The translations under genes were made by a program, and so were the position numbers. 6,259 bases of DNA from positions 1 to 6,259 of the forward strand of contig CAHJXG010000172.1 in the NCBI GenBank assembly GCA_903644035.1, given 5' to 3'. Below, piece by piece: positions 1-6,259 of the stretch. Source of the DNA: Rhodospirillales bacterium. Its GTDB lineage: Bacteria; Pseudomonadota; Alphaproteobacteria; Acetobacterales; Acetobacteraceae. The first letter of the stretch is position 1; each line of letters opens with the position of its first letter. The notes under the pieces were generated by a model. It worked only from the letters and a program-made list of their open reading frames with translations, did no database searches and was not told the origin of the DNA.

Positions 1-40
1 AAGCTAGTGACTGGAGTTCAGACGTGTGCTCTTCCGATCT
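1..40 (+). other. Illumina TruSeq adapter with index (non-genomic)
   Basis: Positions 7-40 match the Illumina multiplexing read-2 adapter, starting GTGACTGGAGTTC and ending GCTCTTCCGATCT. The six bases before it, AAGCTA, match the TruSeq index 10 primer (the complement of barcode TAGCTT), in the order found in that primer. Translation gives two well-known contamination peptides: RKSTRLNSSH on the minus strand and GVQTCALPI on the plus strand. Genomic sequence starts at about base 41. The match is from memory of the adapter sequence, but it is long and exact. Confidence 0.98.
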
Positions 41-819
41 GGCGCCGGGCCCGGCGCCGCGTGAAGCTGCGGCACCAGGCCGCGCCGGGACAGCGCGATG
101 ATCGGGCCCTGGAAGCCGTGGCCGTGCATCGCGAGCGCGAGATCGACCATCGTCAGCCCGGTGCCCACGATCAGCACAGGCTCGCCCGGCCGCAGCCCAG
201 ATGTCGCCCCGGCGGCCCAGGGGTCGTGGAACACGATGCCGTCGCAGGGCCGGCTCGACGGCAGGTTGCCGTTGGCGATGACGACCGCGGCGGCGACGAC
301 CTCGCGCCCGCTGGCGCAGGCGACCCGCCATCCGCCCTCGGCGGGCGCGAGGCCAAGCACGTCGTCCGAGCACAGGCGCACGCGCCCACCCGACAAGGTC
401 ATCTCCTCGTACAGCAGGGCGCGCAGGTAGCGGCCGTACAGGCGCCGGCTCGCGAAGGTGCCGGCCTCCGTCACCTGGGTCTCGCCGGGCGCGGGCGCGG
501 CCAGGCTGCCCAGCCACCGCTCGAAATGGCCGGGGTCGTCCGGCAGGGCGCTCATGTTGACGGAGCGCACGTTCAGCAGATGCGGCGCGTCGCTGGCGGC
601 ATAGGCCGGCCCCCGGGCGAACCGGCCGGTGCGGTCGAACAGGACGACGGCGTGGTCAGGCGGCAGCGCGTGCCGCAGGTGGATCGCGGCCATGGTACCC
701 GAGAAGCCGGCGCCGATGATGGCGACCACCTTGCTGGCGCTTTGGTGCCGCCGGCCGACACGCCGCCGCGTCGAAAGCGCGGCATGTTCCCTGATCGCAG
801 CCTCGGTCACGAGGTTCAT
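41..819 (-). CDS. FAD/NAD(P)-binding protein, 3' end cut by the contig edge
   Basis: This is a predicted cytoplasmic flavoprotein with two nucleotide-binding Rossmann motifs: GAGFSG at residues 36-41 (FAD) and GTGLTM at about 219-224 (NAD(P)H). Residues 70-103 (GPAY...HLLNVRSVNMSALPDDPGHFERWL) are the hallmark block of the FAD-NAD(P)-binding family Pfam calls NAD_binding_9, usually about 450-480 residues long. About 259 residues are genomic here; the remaining C-terminal part is missing, and the open frame beyond base 41 is adapter (ending RKSTRLNSSH). I chose ATG at 819 because AGGGAAG lies 6 nt upstream. A GTG at 846 would add nine residues but has no clear ribosome binding site. The gene is divergent from the sulfate operon across 286 bp. 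The substrate is unknown; a link to sulfur metabolism rests only on position. Confidence 0.88.
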
Positions 820-825
820 GGCAGG

Positions 826-832
826 CTTCCCT
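826..832 (-). promoter_or_regulatory. Ribosome binding site of the flavoprotein gene
   Basis: Read on the minus strand the bases are AGGGAAG, 6 nt before the ATG at 819-817. This favours that ATG over the in-frame GTG at 846-844, which has no purine-rich stretch at the right distance. Confidence 0.6.
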
Positions 833-929
833 GAACGGCGGATCACAGCGGAGCGAAACAGGCGTGTTTTCTCCGCGGCAAGTCAAGACAATTGGCGCCA
901 GGATGGAAAGGGTTACTTGCGAATAGATT

Positions 930-970
930 GGCATCCTCTGGACAGCCGCCGAACGGAAAGGCATCCTCTG
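930..970. repeat. Direct repeat GGCATCCTCTG, two copies 30 bp apart
   Basis: Identical 11-bp copies occupy 930-940 and 960-970, and similarity continues weakly for about 10 bp past each copy (gacagccgcc against cacggcaggc, 6 of 10 identical). A 30-bp period is close to three helical turns, so both copies would face the same side of the DNA. That fits paired binding sites for a regulator of either divergent gene. It could also be a small tandem duplication without function. Confidence 0.55.
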
Positions 971-1000
971 CACGGCAGGCAGTCAACAGCTACTGCTTGC

Positions 1001-1030
1001 AAAGTGCCATCTTCGGATCGGCAGCACTTT
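1001..1030 (+). promoter_or_regulatory. Possible stem-loop in the cysH leader
   Basis: AAAGTGC at 1001-1007 is perfectly complementary to GCACTTT at 1024-1030. Inside the loop, ATC-TTCG-GAT (1009-1018) can form a short stem capped by a UUCG tetraloop. The GCAC at 1024-1027 can pair instead with GTGC at 1033-1036 to give a smaller hairpin, so two exclusive folds are possible. No U-run follows, so it is not a standard terminator. As DNA it could equally be a spaced operator dyad. It lies 76 nt before the cysH start. Confidence 0.3.
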
Positions 1031-1105
1031 CGGTGCTCGCGTTTGCGCGCAATGATGGAATGCGGCGGGCGATGCCTTGCTCGTAAAACTCTGCGGATAC
1101 GACGC

Positions 1106-1834
1106 ATGTCATCGACAATCCAAAGCACGCCACCACGTCCGGACGTGGTGGCAGTTGTCTCGCCCCATACCCCGGGTCCCGCAATCGATGAGGGCAAGCT
1201 CGCGCTCCGCTGGTCCCTCGATGGCTTCAAGGGGCGCGTCGCCGTCGTGTCCTCCTTCGGCGCGGAGTCGGCCGTCCTGCTCGCCCTGGTGGCCGACATC
1301 GACCGGTCCGTGCCGGTCCTGTTCCTCGAAACCGGCCAGCACGCTCCGGAAACCCTGGACTACCGGCAGAGGCTGACGGCCACGCTCGGCCTCCTGGATG
1401 TCCGCGACGTCCGGCCATCATCCCCCGCCCTGGCCGCTCGGGACCCGGACGGCATCCTGCACGCCTTCGACCCCGATGCCTGCTGCGCCCTTCGCAAGGT
1501 GGAGCCGCTCGAGCGGGCGCTGCAGCCCTTCGCCGCCTGGGTCACGGGGCGCAAGCAGGCACAGGCCGCGACGCGCGCCGCGATGCCCGTCGTTGAAACG
1601 GTGGGCGGACGCACGAAGGTCAACCCGCTCGCCCATTGGGATGCAGCGATGATCGAGGCGGAGTTCGTCCGGCGCGCGCTGCCCCGCCATCCCCTCACGG
1701 CCCGGGGCTTCGCCTCCATCGGCTGCGCCCCCTGCACCCGGCCCATCCAGCCCGGCGCGGACCCGCGCAGCGGTCGCTGGGCGGCCACTGGCAAGACCGA
1801 GTGCGGCATCCACCGCCCGATTGAGAGACAATGA
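1106..1834 (+). CDS. cysH: Assimilatory adenylylsulfate (APS) reductase
   Basis: This cytoplasmic enzyme reduces APS (possibly also PAPS) to sulfite and AMP with thioredoxin as donor. The 242-residue product has the PP-loop-type SSFGAES (49-55), ETG (75-77), [10 protein letters not shown] with the Cys pair 126-127, VTGRK (146-150), KVNPLAHW (171-178), GCAPCTRP with Cys 207 and 210, and the catalytic-end motif KTECGIH with Cys 233. The CC and CxxC pairs ligate a 4Fe-4S cluster and mark the APS-reductase type; PAPS-only enzymes such as that of E. coli lack them. I chose ATG at 1106; upstream in-frame ATGs at 1052 and 1055 are possible, and the ribosome binding site is weak at all three. The first 30 or so residues are not conserved and contain a 24-bp palindrome. 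The stop overlaps the cysD start, so the two are probably translationally coupled. Confidence 0.93.
   Translation: MSSTIQSTPPRPDVVAVVSPHTPGPAIDEGKLALRWSLDGFKGRVAVVSSFGAESAVLLALVADIDRSVPVLFLETGQHAPETLDYRQRLTATLGLLDVRDVRPSSPALAARDPDGILHAFDPDACCALRKVEPLERALQPFAAWVTGRKQAQAATRAAMPVVETVGGRTKVNPLAHWDAAMIEAEFVRRALPRHPLTARGFASIGCAPCTRPIQPGADPRSGRWAATGKTECGIHRPIERQ
1129..1152. repeat. Perfect 24-bp palindrome within the 5' end of cysH
   Basis: The left arm GCCACCACGTCC (1129-1140) is followed directly by its exact reverse complement GGACGTGGTGGC (1141-1152). It covers codons 8-16 of cysH as annotated, in the non-conserved N-terminal stretch. In RNA it could form a stem of about 10 bp with a CCGG loop starting 23 nt after the start codon. 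It could be an operator, a translation-modulating hairpin, or part of the 5' leader if translation really starts later. In-frame GTGs at 1145 and 1148 lie within it but lack a ribosome binding site. Confidence 0.85.
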
Positions 1835-2628
1835 TGACCGACCTCGACCAGTTGGAAGCGCAGAGCATCTTCGTCCTGCGCGAGGCCTACCATCGGCTGC
1901 GGCCGCTTGGCCTGCTGTGGTCGCTCGGCAAGGACAGCAACGTGCTGCTGTGGCTGGCGCGCAAGGCGTTCCTCGGCCGGGTGCCGGTGGCGGTGTATCA
2001 CGTGGATACCGGCAGGAAGTTTCCCGAGATGTATGCCTTCCGCGACCGTTACGCCGCGGAGTGGGGCCTCGACCTCCGCATCGGCACCTGCCCGCCGGTG
2101 GAGGAGATCGACCCGACGCTGCCGCCCGCCGCCCGGTCCGCCGCGCGCAAGACCGCCGGGCTTGCGTCGGTGATCGAACGGGACCGCCTGGCGGGCGTCG
2201 TCGCCGGCATCCGCCGGGACGAGCAGGCGATGCGCGCCAAGGAGCGCGTGTTCAGCCCCCGTGGCGCCAGCCACCGCTGGGACGTGCGCAACCAGCCGCC
2301 CGAGTTCTGGGACCAGTTCGCGACGCCCGTGGAGGCCGGCGCCCACGTGCGCGTCCATCCCTTGCTCGCCTGGCGCGAGCTGGACGTGTGGCGCTACATC
2401 GAGCGCGAGGGCATCCCGGTCGTGGACCTTTACTTCGCCCGGAACGGCCAGCGCTACCGATCGCTCGGCGACCAGGACATCACCGCGCCGGTTCCAAGCC
2501 AGGCCAAGACGATCCCGGAGATCCTGGCGGAGCTTCGCGGCACGCGCGAGGCGGAACGGGCCGGGCGCGCCATGGACAACGAAACCGAGGACGCGTTCGA
2601 GCGGCTGCGCGTCGCAGGGTACCTATGA
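1831..2628 (+). CDS. cysD: Sulfate adenylyltransferase subunit 2 (ATP sulfurylase, small catalytic subunit)
   Basis: With CysN this subunit makes APS and pyrophosphate from ATP and sulfate, the activation step of sulfate assimilation. The 265-residue product shows the ATP-binding PP-loop WSLGKDS (30-36, usually SIGKDS), [11 protein letters not shown] (57-67), [17 protein letters not shown] (126-142), and the C-terminal blocks [10 protein letters not shown] and [14 protein letters not shown]...GYL. It is shorter than the roughly 300 residues of enterobacterial CysD because the region before YRSLG is compact, which I take to be a lineage form and not a deletion. Two adjacent ATGs (1831, 1834) are possible starts. 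The first overlaps the cysH stop by ATGA; the second is better spaced from the purine-rich GAGAGA at 1823-1828. The stop overlaps cysNC by ATGA, consistent with equimolar synthesis of the two partners. Confidence 0.96.
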   Translation: MMTDLDQLEAQSIFVLREAYHRLRPLGLLWSLGKDSNVLLWLARKAFLGRVPVAVYHVDTGRKFPEMYAFRDRYAAEWGLDLRIGTCPPVEEIDPTLPPAARSAARKTAGLASVIERDRLAGVVAGIRRDEQAMRAKERVFSPRGASHRWDVRNQPPEFWDQFATPVEAGAHVRVHPLLAWRELDVWRYIEREGIPVVDLYFARNGQRYRSLGDQDITAPVPSQAKTIPEILAELRGTREAERAGRAMDNETEDAFERLRVAGYL

Positions 2629-4547
2629 CAAGCGCCGCCCTGCACGTCCCGGCCCAGCCGGCGAACGACACCGTCGCGACGGAGAACGAGCTTGCGACCC
2701 GCATCGTCATCGTCGGCCACGTGGACCACGGCAAGAGCACCCTGATCGGCCGCCTGCTGCACGACACCGGCAACCTGCCGGACGGACGCATGGACGCGGC
2801 CCTGGCATCCAGCGAGCGCCGGGGCCTCAAGATCGAGTGGTCGTTCCTGCTGGACAGCCTGCAGGCCGAGCGGGACCAGGGCGTCACCATCGACAGCACG
2901 CGCCTGCCCTTCGTGCTGGACGGGCGGCCCTTCGTGATCGTGGATGCGCCGGGCCACCGGCAGTTCCTGCGCAACATGGTGACGGGCGCCGCGGGCGCTG
3001 CGGCGGCGGTGCTGGTGGTGGACGTGGCGGAAGGCGCGCAGGAGCAGACCCGGCGCCATGCCGTGCTGCTGCGCCTGATCGGCGTGCGCCATGTGGTCGT
3101 GCTGCTCAACAAGGCGGACCTGCTGGACTTCGACGCTGGCCGGGTCGCGTCGGCCACCCGCGCCATCACGGCGCTGCTGGAGCAGTTGGAGCTGAGCCCG
3201 GCTGCCGTGATCCCCGCCTCCGCGCGGCACGGCGACAACGTGACGACGCGCTCGGGCCGGACGGGATGGTATCGCGGGCCGACCCTGACGGAGGCGCTGT
3301 CCGTGGTGCCGCCGCTGGGGTCGCGCGCCGAGCGGCCGCTGCGGCTGCCGGTGCAGGACGTCTACCGGTTCGATAGCAAGCGGATCGTGGTGGGCCGGAT
3401 CGAGAGCGGACGGGTCGCGGTGGGCGACACGCTGGTGATCGGCACCCAGGGCGCGGTGGCCAAGGTCGCCACCCTGGAGGGATGGCCCAGCGGCGGCACG
3501 GAGGCCGAGGCCGGGCAGTCCATCGCCTTGACCCTGGCGCCGGACGTGGTGGTGGAGCGCGGTGACCTGCTCCATGCCGGCGCGCATCCACCGTCCCGCG
3601 CGGCGCGGCTGCGGGCGCGGCTGTTCTGGCTGCGGCAGGAGCCGCTGCGCGCGGGCGAGTCGTTCCGCCTGCGCCTGGCCACGGCCGAGTATGCCGTCAC
3701 CGTCGCGGCGATCACCTCCGTGGTCAGCATGGACGACCTGACGGACCAGCCAGCCGACCATGTGCCGCCCGAAGGCTTCGCCGACGTGGTGCTGGCCGCC
3801 AGCGAGAGCATCCCGTTCGACCCGTTCGAGCCGGGATCGCTCGGCGGGCGCGGGGTGCTGGTGGACCTGCACGGGCGCATTGTCGGCGGCGCGCCGCTGA
3901 TCGGCCCGGCGCCGCTCGCCACCAGCGGCCGGTCCGTGTTCCCGGTGGACAGCGCCGTGTCCGCCTGGGAGCGGGCGCAGGCGAAGCGGCACCGCAGCGG
4001 CGTGTTCTGGATGACGGGCCTGCCGGGGTCGGGCAAGAGCACGGTGGCGCGGACGGCGGAGGCGCTGCTGTTCCGGCGCGGCATCGACGTTTCGGTGCTG
4101 GACGGCGACACGCTGCGGGCGCGGCTGTCCTCGGACCTCGGCTTCTCCCCCGATGACCGGCGCGAGAACATCCGGCGCGCGGCCGTTGTCGCCCGCCTGC
4201 TGGCTGATTCGGGCCAAGTGGTGCTAGTGGCACTGATCTCACCCCGCGCGGATGACCGCGCGATGGCCCGGCAGGTCGTGGCCGAAGGGTTTCATGAGGT
4301 TTACGTGGAGGCGGACCGCGCAGTGTGTGAGGCACGCGACCCCAAGGGCCTGTATGCCGCCGCGCGCGCCGGCCGGCTGTCCGGCTTCACCGGCGTGGAC
4401 GCGCCGTATGAGCCGCCGCACGCGCCGGACCTGGTCATCAGCACCGCCGCCGCCACGGTCGGCAGTTCCGCCGAGCGCTTGGCCGCTTTTGTCGCCGACT
4501 TCGCCGCCCTGCCGGGGCTTGTGCCCCGTGCGAACGGCGCCGACTGA
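2625..4547 (+). CDS. cysNC: Bifunctional sulfate adenylyltransferase subunit 1 / adenylylsulfate kinase
   Basis: This 640-residue fusion (NodQ-like) joins the GTPase of ATP sulfurylase to APS kinase. The N-terminal GTPase shows GHVDHGKST (31-39), [17 protein letters not shown] (from 107), NKADL (162-166) and SA (199-200); it drives APS formation by CysD. EF-Tu-like barrel domains follow, with [20 protein letters not shown] from 243. The C-terminal kinase (about 455-640) phosphorylates APS to PAPS and has Walker [10 protein letters not shown] (465-473), LDGDTLR with DGD at 493-495, [16 protein letters not shown] with Ser 539, DPKGLY (572-577) and FTG (588-590). The Ser-Pro loop reads ISPRADDR where bacterial enzymes usually read ISPYRADR or similar; the Ser and the DR remain, so I expect an active kinase. 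ATG at 2625 overlaps the cysD stop by 4 nt. The frame is open upstream to 1821, but that stretch only shadows cysD. Confidence 0.96.
   Translation: MTSAALHVPAQPANDTVATENELATRIVIVGHVDHGKSTLIGRLLHDTGNLPDGRMDAALASSERRGLKIEWSFLLDSLQAERDQGVTIDSTRLPFVLDGRPFVIVDAPGHRQFLRNMVTGAAGAAAAVLVVDVAEGAQEQTRRHAVLLRLIGVRHVVVLLNKADLLDFDAGRVASATRAITALLEQLELSPAAVIPASARHGDNVTTRSGRTGWYRGPTLTEALSVVPPLGSRAERPLRLPVQDVYRFDSKRIVVGRIESGRVAVGDTLVIGTQGAVAKVATLEGWPSGGTEAEAGQSIALTLAPDVVVERGDLLHAGAHPPSRAARLRARLFWLRQEPLRAGESFRLRLATAEYAVTVAAITSVVSMDDLTDQPADHVPPEGFADVVLAASESIPFDPFEPGSLGGRGVLVDLHGRIVGGAPLIGPAPLATSGRSVFPVDSAVSAWERAQAKRHRSGVFWMTGLPGSGKSTVARTAEALLFRRGIDVSVLDGDTLRARLSSDLGFSPDDRRENIRRAAVVARLLADSGQVVLVALISPRADDRAMARQVVAEGFHEVYVEADRAVCEARDPKGLYAAARAGRLSGFTGVDAPYEPPHAPDLVISTAAATVGSSAERLAAFVADFAALPGLVPRANGAD
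4513..4528 (+). other. Short GC hairpin near the 3' end of cysNC
   Basis: CGGGGC-TTGT-GCCCCG forms a perfect 6-bp stem with a 4-nt loop, 16 nt before the cysNC stop. No T-run follows, so it is not a classical intrinsic terminator. It could slow decay or transcription between the enzyme genes and the binding-protein gene, but short GC hairpins are common at this base composition. Confidence 0.25.
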
Positions 4548-4557
4548 ACCACTGCAC

Positions 4558-4563
4558 GGAGAA
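4558..4563 (+). promoter_or_regulatory. Ribosome binding site of sbp
   Basis: GGAGAA lies 8 nt before the ATG at 4572 and is the clearest Shine-Dalgarno site on the plus strand of the window. It gives sbp independent translation initiation, unlike the overlapping genes before it, as suits a binding protein needed in excess. Confidence 0.75.
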
Positions 4564-4571
4564 CCCTGCCC

Positions 4572-5591
4572 ATGCACATCCGCCGCCGCGCCGCCCTGGG
4601 CGGCCTGCTTGCCACCTCCCTGCCTGGCGTGTTGGCGCAGGCCCAGCCTGCGTCCTTGTCTTTATTGAACGTGTCGTATGACCCGACGCGGGAGCTGTAT
4701 GCCGCCATCAACCCAGCCTTTGCGCGGGCATGGCAGGCGCAGACCGGGCAGGCGGTGCAGATCCGCGCCAGCCACGGCGGGTCGGGCGCGCAGGCGCGGG
4801 CGGTGATCGACGGGCTAGAGGCGGACGTGGTGACGCTGGCGCTGCAGCCGGACATCGACGCCATCAGCGAGCGCGCCGGGCTGATCGCGCCGGGCTGGCG
4901 CGGCCGGCTGCCGAACGGGTCGGTGCCCTACACCTCCACCATCCTGTTCGTGGTGCGCAAGGGCAATCCCAAGAACATTCGCGACTGGGCCGACCTGGTG
5001 CGTCCGGGCGTCAGCGTGATCACGCCCAACCCCAAGACCTCCGGCGGCGCGCGCTGGAACTACCTGGCGGCCTGGGGCTGGGCGCTGCGCGCGAACAACG
5101 GCGACCGGGACCGCGCCCGGGCCTTTGTGGCGGAGCTGTTCAAGCACGTGCCCGTGCTGGACACCGGCGCGCGCGGCAGCACCATCACTTTCGCGCAGCG
5201 CAACCAGGGCGACGTGCTGCTGGCCTGGGAGGACGACGCCAACCTCGCGGTGAACCAGATGGGCCGCGACCGGCTGGAGATCGTCGTGCCGTCGCTCAGC
5301 ATCGTGGCGGAGCCGGTGGTGGCCGTCGTGGACAAGGTCGCGGACCGCCACGGCACCCGGGCGCTGGCCGAGGCCTACCTGCGCTTCCTGTGGACGCCGG
5401 AGGCGCAGGACATCGCCGCCCGCCACTTCTACCGCCCGACCGACCCGGCCGTGCTGGCGCGCCATGCCGGGCAGTTCCCGAACGTCGCGACCTTCACCCT
5501 CGCCGAGACCCTGGGGAACTGGCCCGACGTGCAGCGCGAGCACTTCGGCGACGGCGGCGTGTTCGACCAGATCTACAAGCCCGGCCAGTAG
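4572..5591 (+). CDS. sbp: Periplasmic sulfate-binding protein of the sulfate ABC transporter
   Basis: This protein captures sulfate in the periplasm and delivers it to the CysT-CysW-CysA importer. The 339-residue product starts with a signal peptide (RRR at 4-6, hydrophobic stretch 7-21, likely cleavage after AQA at 24). The arginines give it a weakly Tat-like look, though Sec export is usual for this family. Mature motifs match Sbp closely: [12 protein letters not shown] (31-42), SHGGSG (67-72), EADVVTLAL (83-91), [18 protein letters not shown] (119-136), [12 protein letters not shown] (151-162), [20 protein letters not shown] and [12 protein letters not shown] at the C-terminus. The SYDPTREL and [13 protein letters not shown] forms favour Sbp over the thiosulfate-binding paralogue CysP, although the two overlap in ligands. 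ATG at 4572 is supported by GGAGAA 8 nt upstream. The gene follows cysNC after 24 bp and precedes cysT by 4 bp. Confidence 0.96.
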   Translation: MHIRRRAALGGLLATSLPGVLAQAQPASLSLLNVSYDPTRELYAAINPAFARAWQAQTGQAVQIRASHGGSGAQARAVIDGLEADVVTLALQPDIDAISERAGLIAPGWRGRLPNGSVPYTSTILFVVRKGNPKNIRDWADLVRPGVSVITPNPKTSGGARWNYLAAWGWALRANNGDRDRARAFVAELFKHVPVLDTGARGSTITFAQRNQGDVLLAWEDDANLAVNQMGRDRLEIVVPSLSIVAEPVVAVVDKVADRHGTRALAEAYLRFLWTPEAQDIAARHFYRPTDPAVLARHAGQFPNVATFTLAETLGNWPDVQREHFGDGGVFDQIYKPGQ

Positions 5592-5595
5592 CGTC

Positions 5596-6259
5596 GTGCG
5601 GCGGCGGGTCCTGCCCGGCTTCGGCCTGACCGTGAGCATCACCTGGGCCTATCTCGGGCTGTTCGTCCTGCTGCCGCTCGCGGGCCTGCTGGCGAGGGCC
5701 GCCATGGCGGAGCCGGGCCGGGCCTGGGCGCTGTTCGCCGACCCGCGCACCCTCAGCGCCTTCCGGGTCAGCTTCGGCGTCTCCGCCGGTGCTGCCCTGG
5801 TCAGCGTGCCCGCGGGCCTGCTGCTCGCCTGGGTACTGGAGCGCTACCGCTTCCCCGGCCGCCGCGTGCTGGACGCGGCGATCGACCTGCCGCTGGCGCT
5901 GCCCACCGCGGTCGCGGGCATCGCGCTGACCACGCTGTATGTGCCGGAGGGCTGGATGGGCCGGCTGCTGGCGCCCCTGGGCGTCACCGTCGCGTTCACG
6001 CCGCTGGGGATCGGGGTGGCGCTGCTGTTCGTCGCCCTGCCCTTCGTCGTGCGCGCGGTGCAGCCCGTGCTCGCAAGCCTTGACCCGGCGGCCGACGAGG
6101 CCGCGGTGATCCTGGGCGCGTCGCCCTGGCAGGCGTTCCGCCTCGTGGTCCTGCCGCCCTTGCTGCCCGCGGTGGCGACCGGCGCGGCACTGGGCTTCGC
6201 GCGCGCGGTCGGCGAGTACGGCTCGGTCATCTTCATCGCCGGCAACCGCCCGATGGTGT
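5596..6259 (+). CDS. cysT: Sulfate ABC transporter permease CysT, 3' end cut by the window
   Basis: This inner-membrane permease forms the sulfate channel with CysW, powered by the CysA ATPase; neither partner is in the window. The 221 visible residues begin MRRRVLPGFGL, a typical CysT start, and run open to the end of the window; the family is about 275-280 residues. Hydrophobic segments lie near residues 11-33, 58-81, 96-116 and 134-152, and a fifth is in progress. DLPLALPTAVAGIALTTLY (97-115), FTPLG (134-138) and LPFVVRAVQPVL (148-159) are family blocks. EAAVILG (168-174) is the EAA-loop that docks on the ATPase, and GEYGSVIFIAGN lies near the end. The chosen start is GTG at 5596, 4 nt after the sbp stop, with no good ribosome binding site, so translation probably couples to sbp. 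The alternative symbol is cysU. Confidence 0.94.
   Translation, partial: MRRRVLPGFGLTVSITWAYLGLFVLLPLAGLLARAAMAEPGRAWALFADPRTLSAFRVSFGVSAGAALVSVPAGLLLAWVLERYRFPGRRVLDAAIDLPLALPTAVAGIALTTLYVPEGWMGRLLAPLGVTVAFTPLGIGVALLFVALPFVVRAVQPVLASLDPAADEAAVILGASPWQAFRLVVLPPLLPAVATGAALGFARAVGEYGSVIFIAGNRPMV

Larger units (their letters stand above)
820..1105. other. Divergent intergenic region between the flavoprotein gene and cysH
   Basis: This is the only gene-free stretch of any size and is visibly less GC-rich than the genes beside it, as expected for a two-way promoter region. It holds an 11-bp direct repeat (930-970), an inverted repeat (1001-1030), a small TGGCGCCA palindrome (893-900) and a GCAGT/ACTGC inverted repeat (979-983 with 992-996). 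I looked for sigma-70 promoters on both strands. TTGACT boxes occur on the minus strand at 886-881 and 986-981, but none has a convincing -10 box at proper spacing. I recognise no riboswitch or tRNA. The plus-strand frame of cysH stays open through this region back to about 629, but that extension has no homology that I recognise. Confidence 0.7.

Noticed and set aside
7..834. Plus-strand open frame of 275 codons
   Set aside because: It begins inside the adapter (VQTCALPI) and runs antisense to the flavoprotein gene. It shows no recognisable domain and is a product of high GC content.
881..986. TTGACT boxes on the minus strand as flavoprotein promoters
   Set aside because: Neither box (886-881, 986-981) has a credible -10 element at 16-18 bp, so no promoter is annotated.
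629..1105. Long N-terminal extension of cysH up to position 629
   Set aside because: The frame is open but overlaps the divergent flavoprotein gene and the intergenic region. The translated stretch resembles no CysH sequence.
820..1105. SAM or other sulfur-related riboswitch upstream of cysH
   Set aside because: I compared the region with the SAM-II and SAH patterns I know and saw no match; only short generic hairpins are present.
1360..2358. Minus-strand open frame of 332 codons
   Set aside because: It is antisense to cysH and cysD, with low-complexity His/Arg/Ala/Gly composition and no motifs. The plus-strand genes here are unambiguous.
1821..2624. Upstream extension of the cysNC frame
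   Set aside because: It overlaps cysD in another frame and gives Arg/Gly/Pro/Ala-rich sequence. The GTPase homology begins shortly after the ATG at 2625.
2454..4217. Minus-strand open frame of 587 codons
   Set aside because: It lies wholly antisense to cysNC. Its Arg/His/Gln/Ala-rich composition is typical of mirror frames in GC-rich genes.
4730..5629. Plus-strand open frame of 299 codons overlapping sbp
   Set aside because: It is a shifted frame of sbp, rich in Gly, Arg and Ala, without motifs. Sbp is clear in the other frame.
5844..6245. Minus-strand open frame of 133 codons at the window end
   Set aside because: It is antisense to cysT, which shows strong permease motifs throughout this stretch.

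Overview
The window is a GC-rich proteobacterial contig end carrying an assimilatory sulfate uptake and reduction locus. The GC richness, the fused CysN-CysC, the CC/CxxC iron-sulfur type of CysH and the short CysD suggest an alphaproteobacterium, perhaps an Acetobacteraceae member (Roseomonas-like). That taxonomic placement is inference from protein flavour and was not searched.

Layout: bases 1-40 are not genomic. They are the 3' part of an Illumina TruSeq indexed adapter with its six-base index. From 41 to 819 on the minus strand lies the N-terminal half of a two-Rossmann FAD/NAD(P)-binding protein, cut by the contig end. A divergent intergenic region (820-1105) is visibly less GC-rich than the genes and holds an 11-bp direct repeat at 30-bp spacing and a possible stem-loop. 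Then come five plus-strand genes packed as one predicted operon: cysH (APS reductase), cysD (ATP sulfurylase small subunit), cysNC (ATP sulfurylase GTPase fused to APS kinase), sbp (periplasmic sulfate-binding protein) and cysT (sulfate ABC permease, cut by the window end). cysH/cysD and cysD/cysNC overlap by ATGA; sbp follows after 24 bp with its own ribosome binding site; cysT starts 4 bp after sbp.

Together: Sbp captures sulfate in the periplasm and CysT, with the expected but unseen CysW and CysA, imports it. CysD-CysN makes APS from ATP and sulfate, driven by GTP hydrolysis. CysH reduces APS (or PAPS) to sulfite, and the CysC domain makes PAPS. Sulfite reductase is not in the window. The role of the divergent flavoprotein is unknown.

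No new biological system is evident; the genes are a recognisable sulfate assimilation set. The items most worth a second look are the sequencing adapter, which creates false protein ends on both strands; a perfect 24-bp palindrome inside the first codons of cysH; the repeats upstream of it; and the pairing of an APS-reductase-type CysH with an APS kinase.
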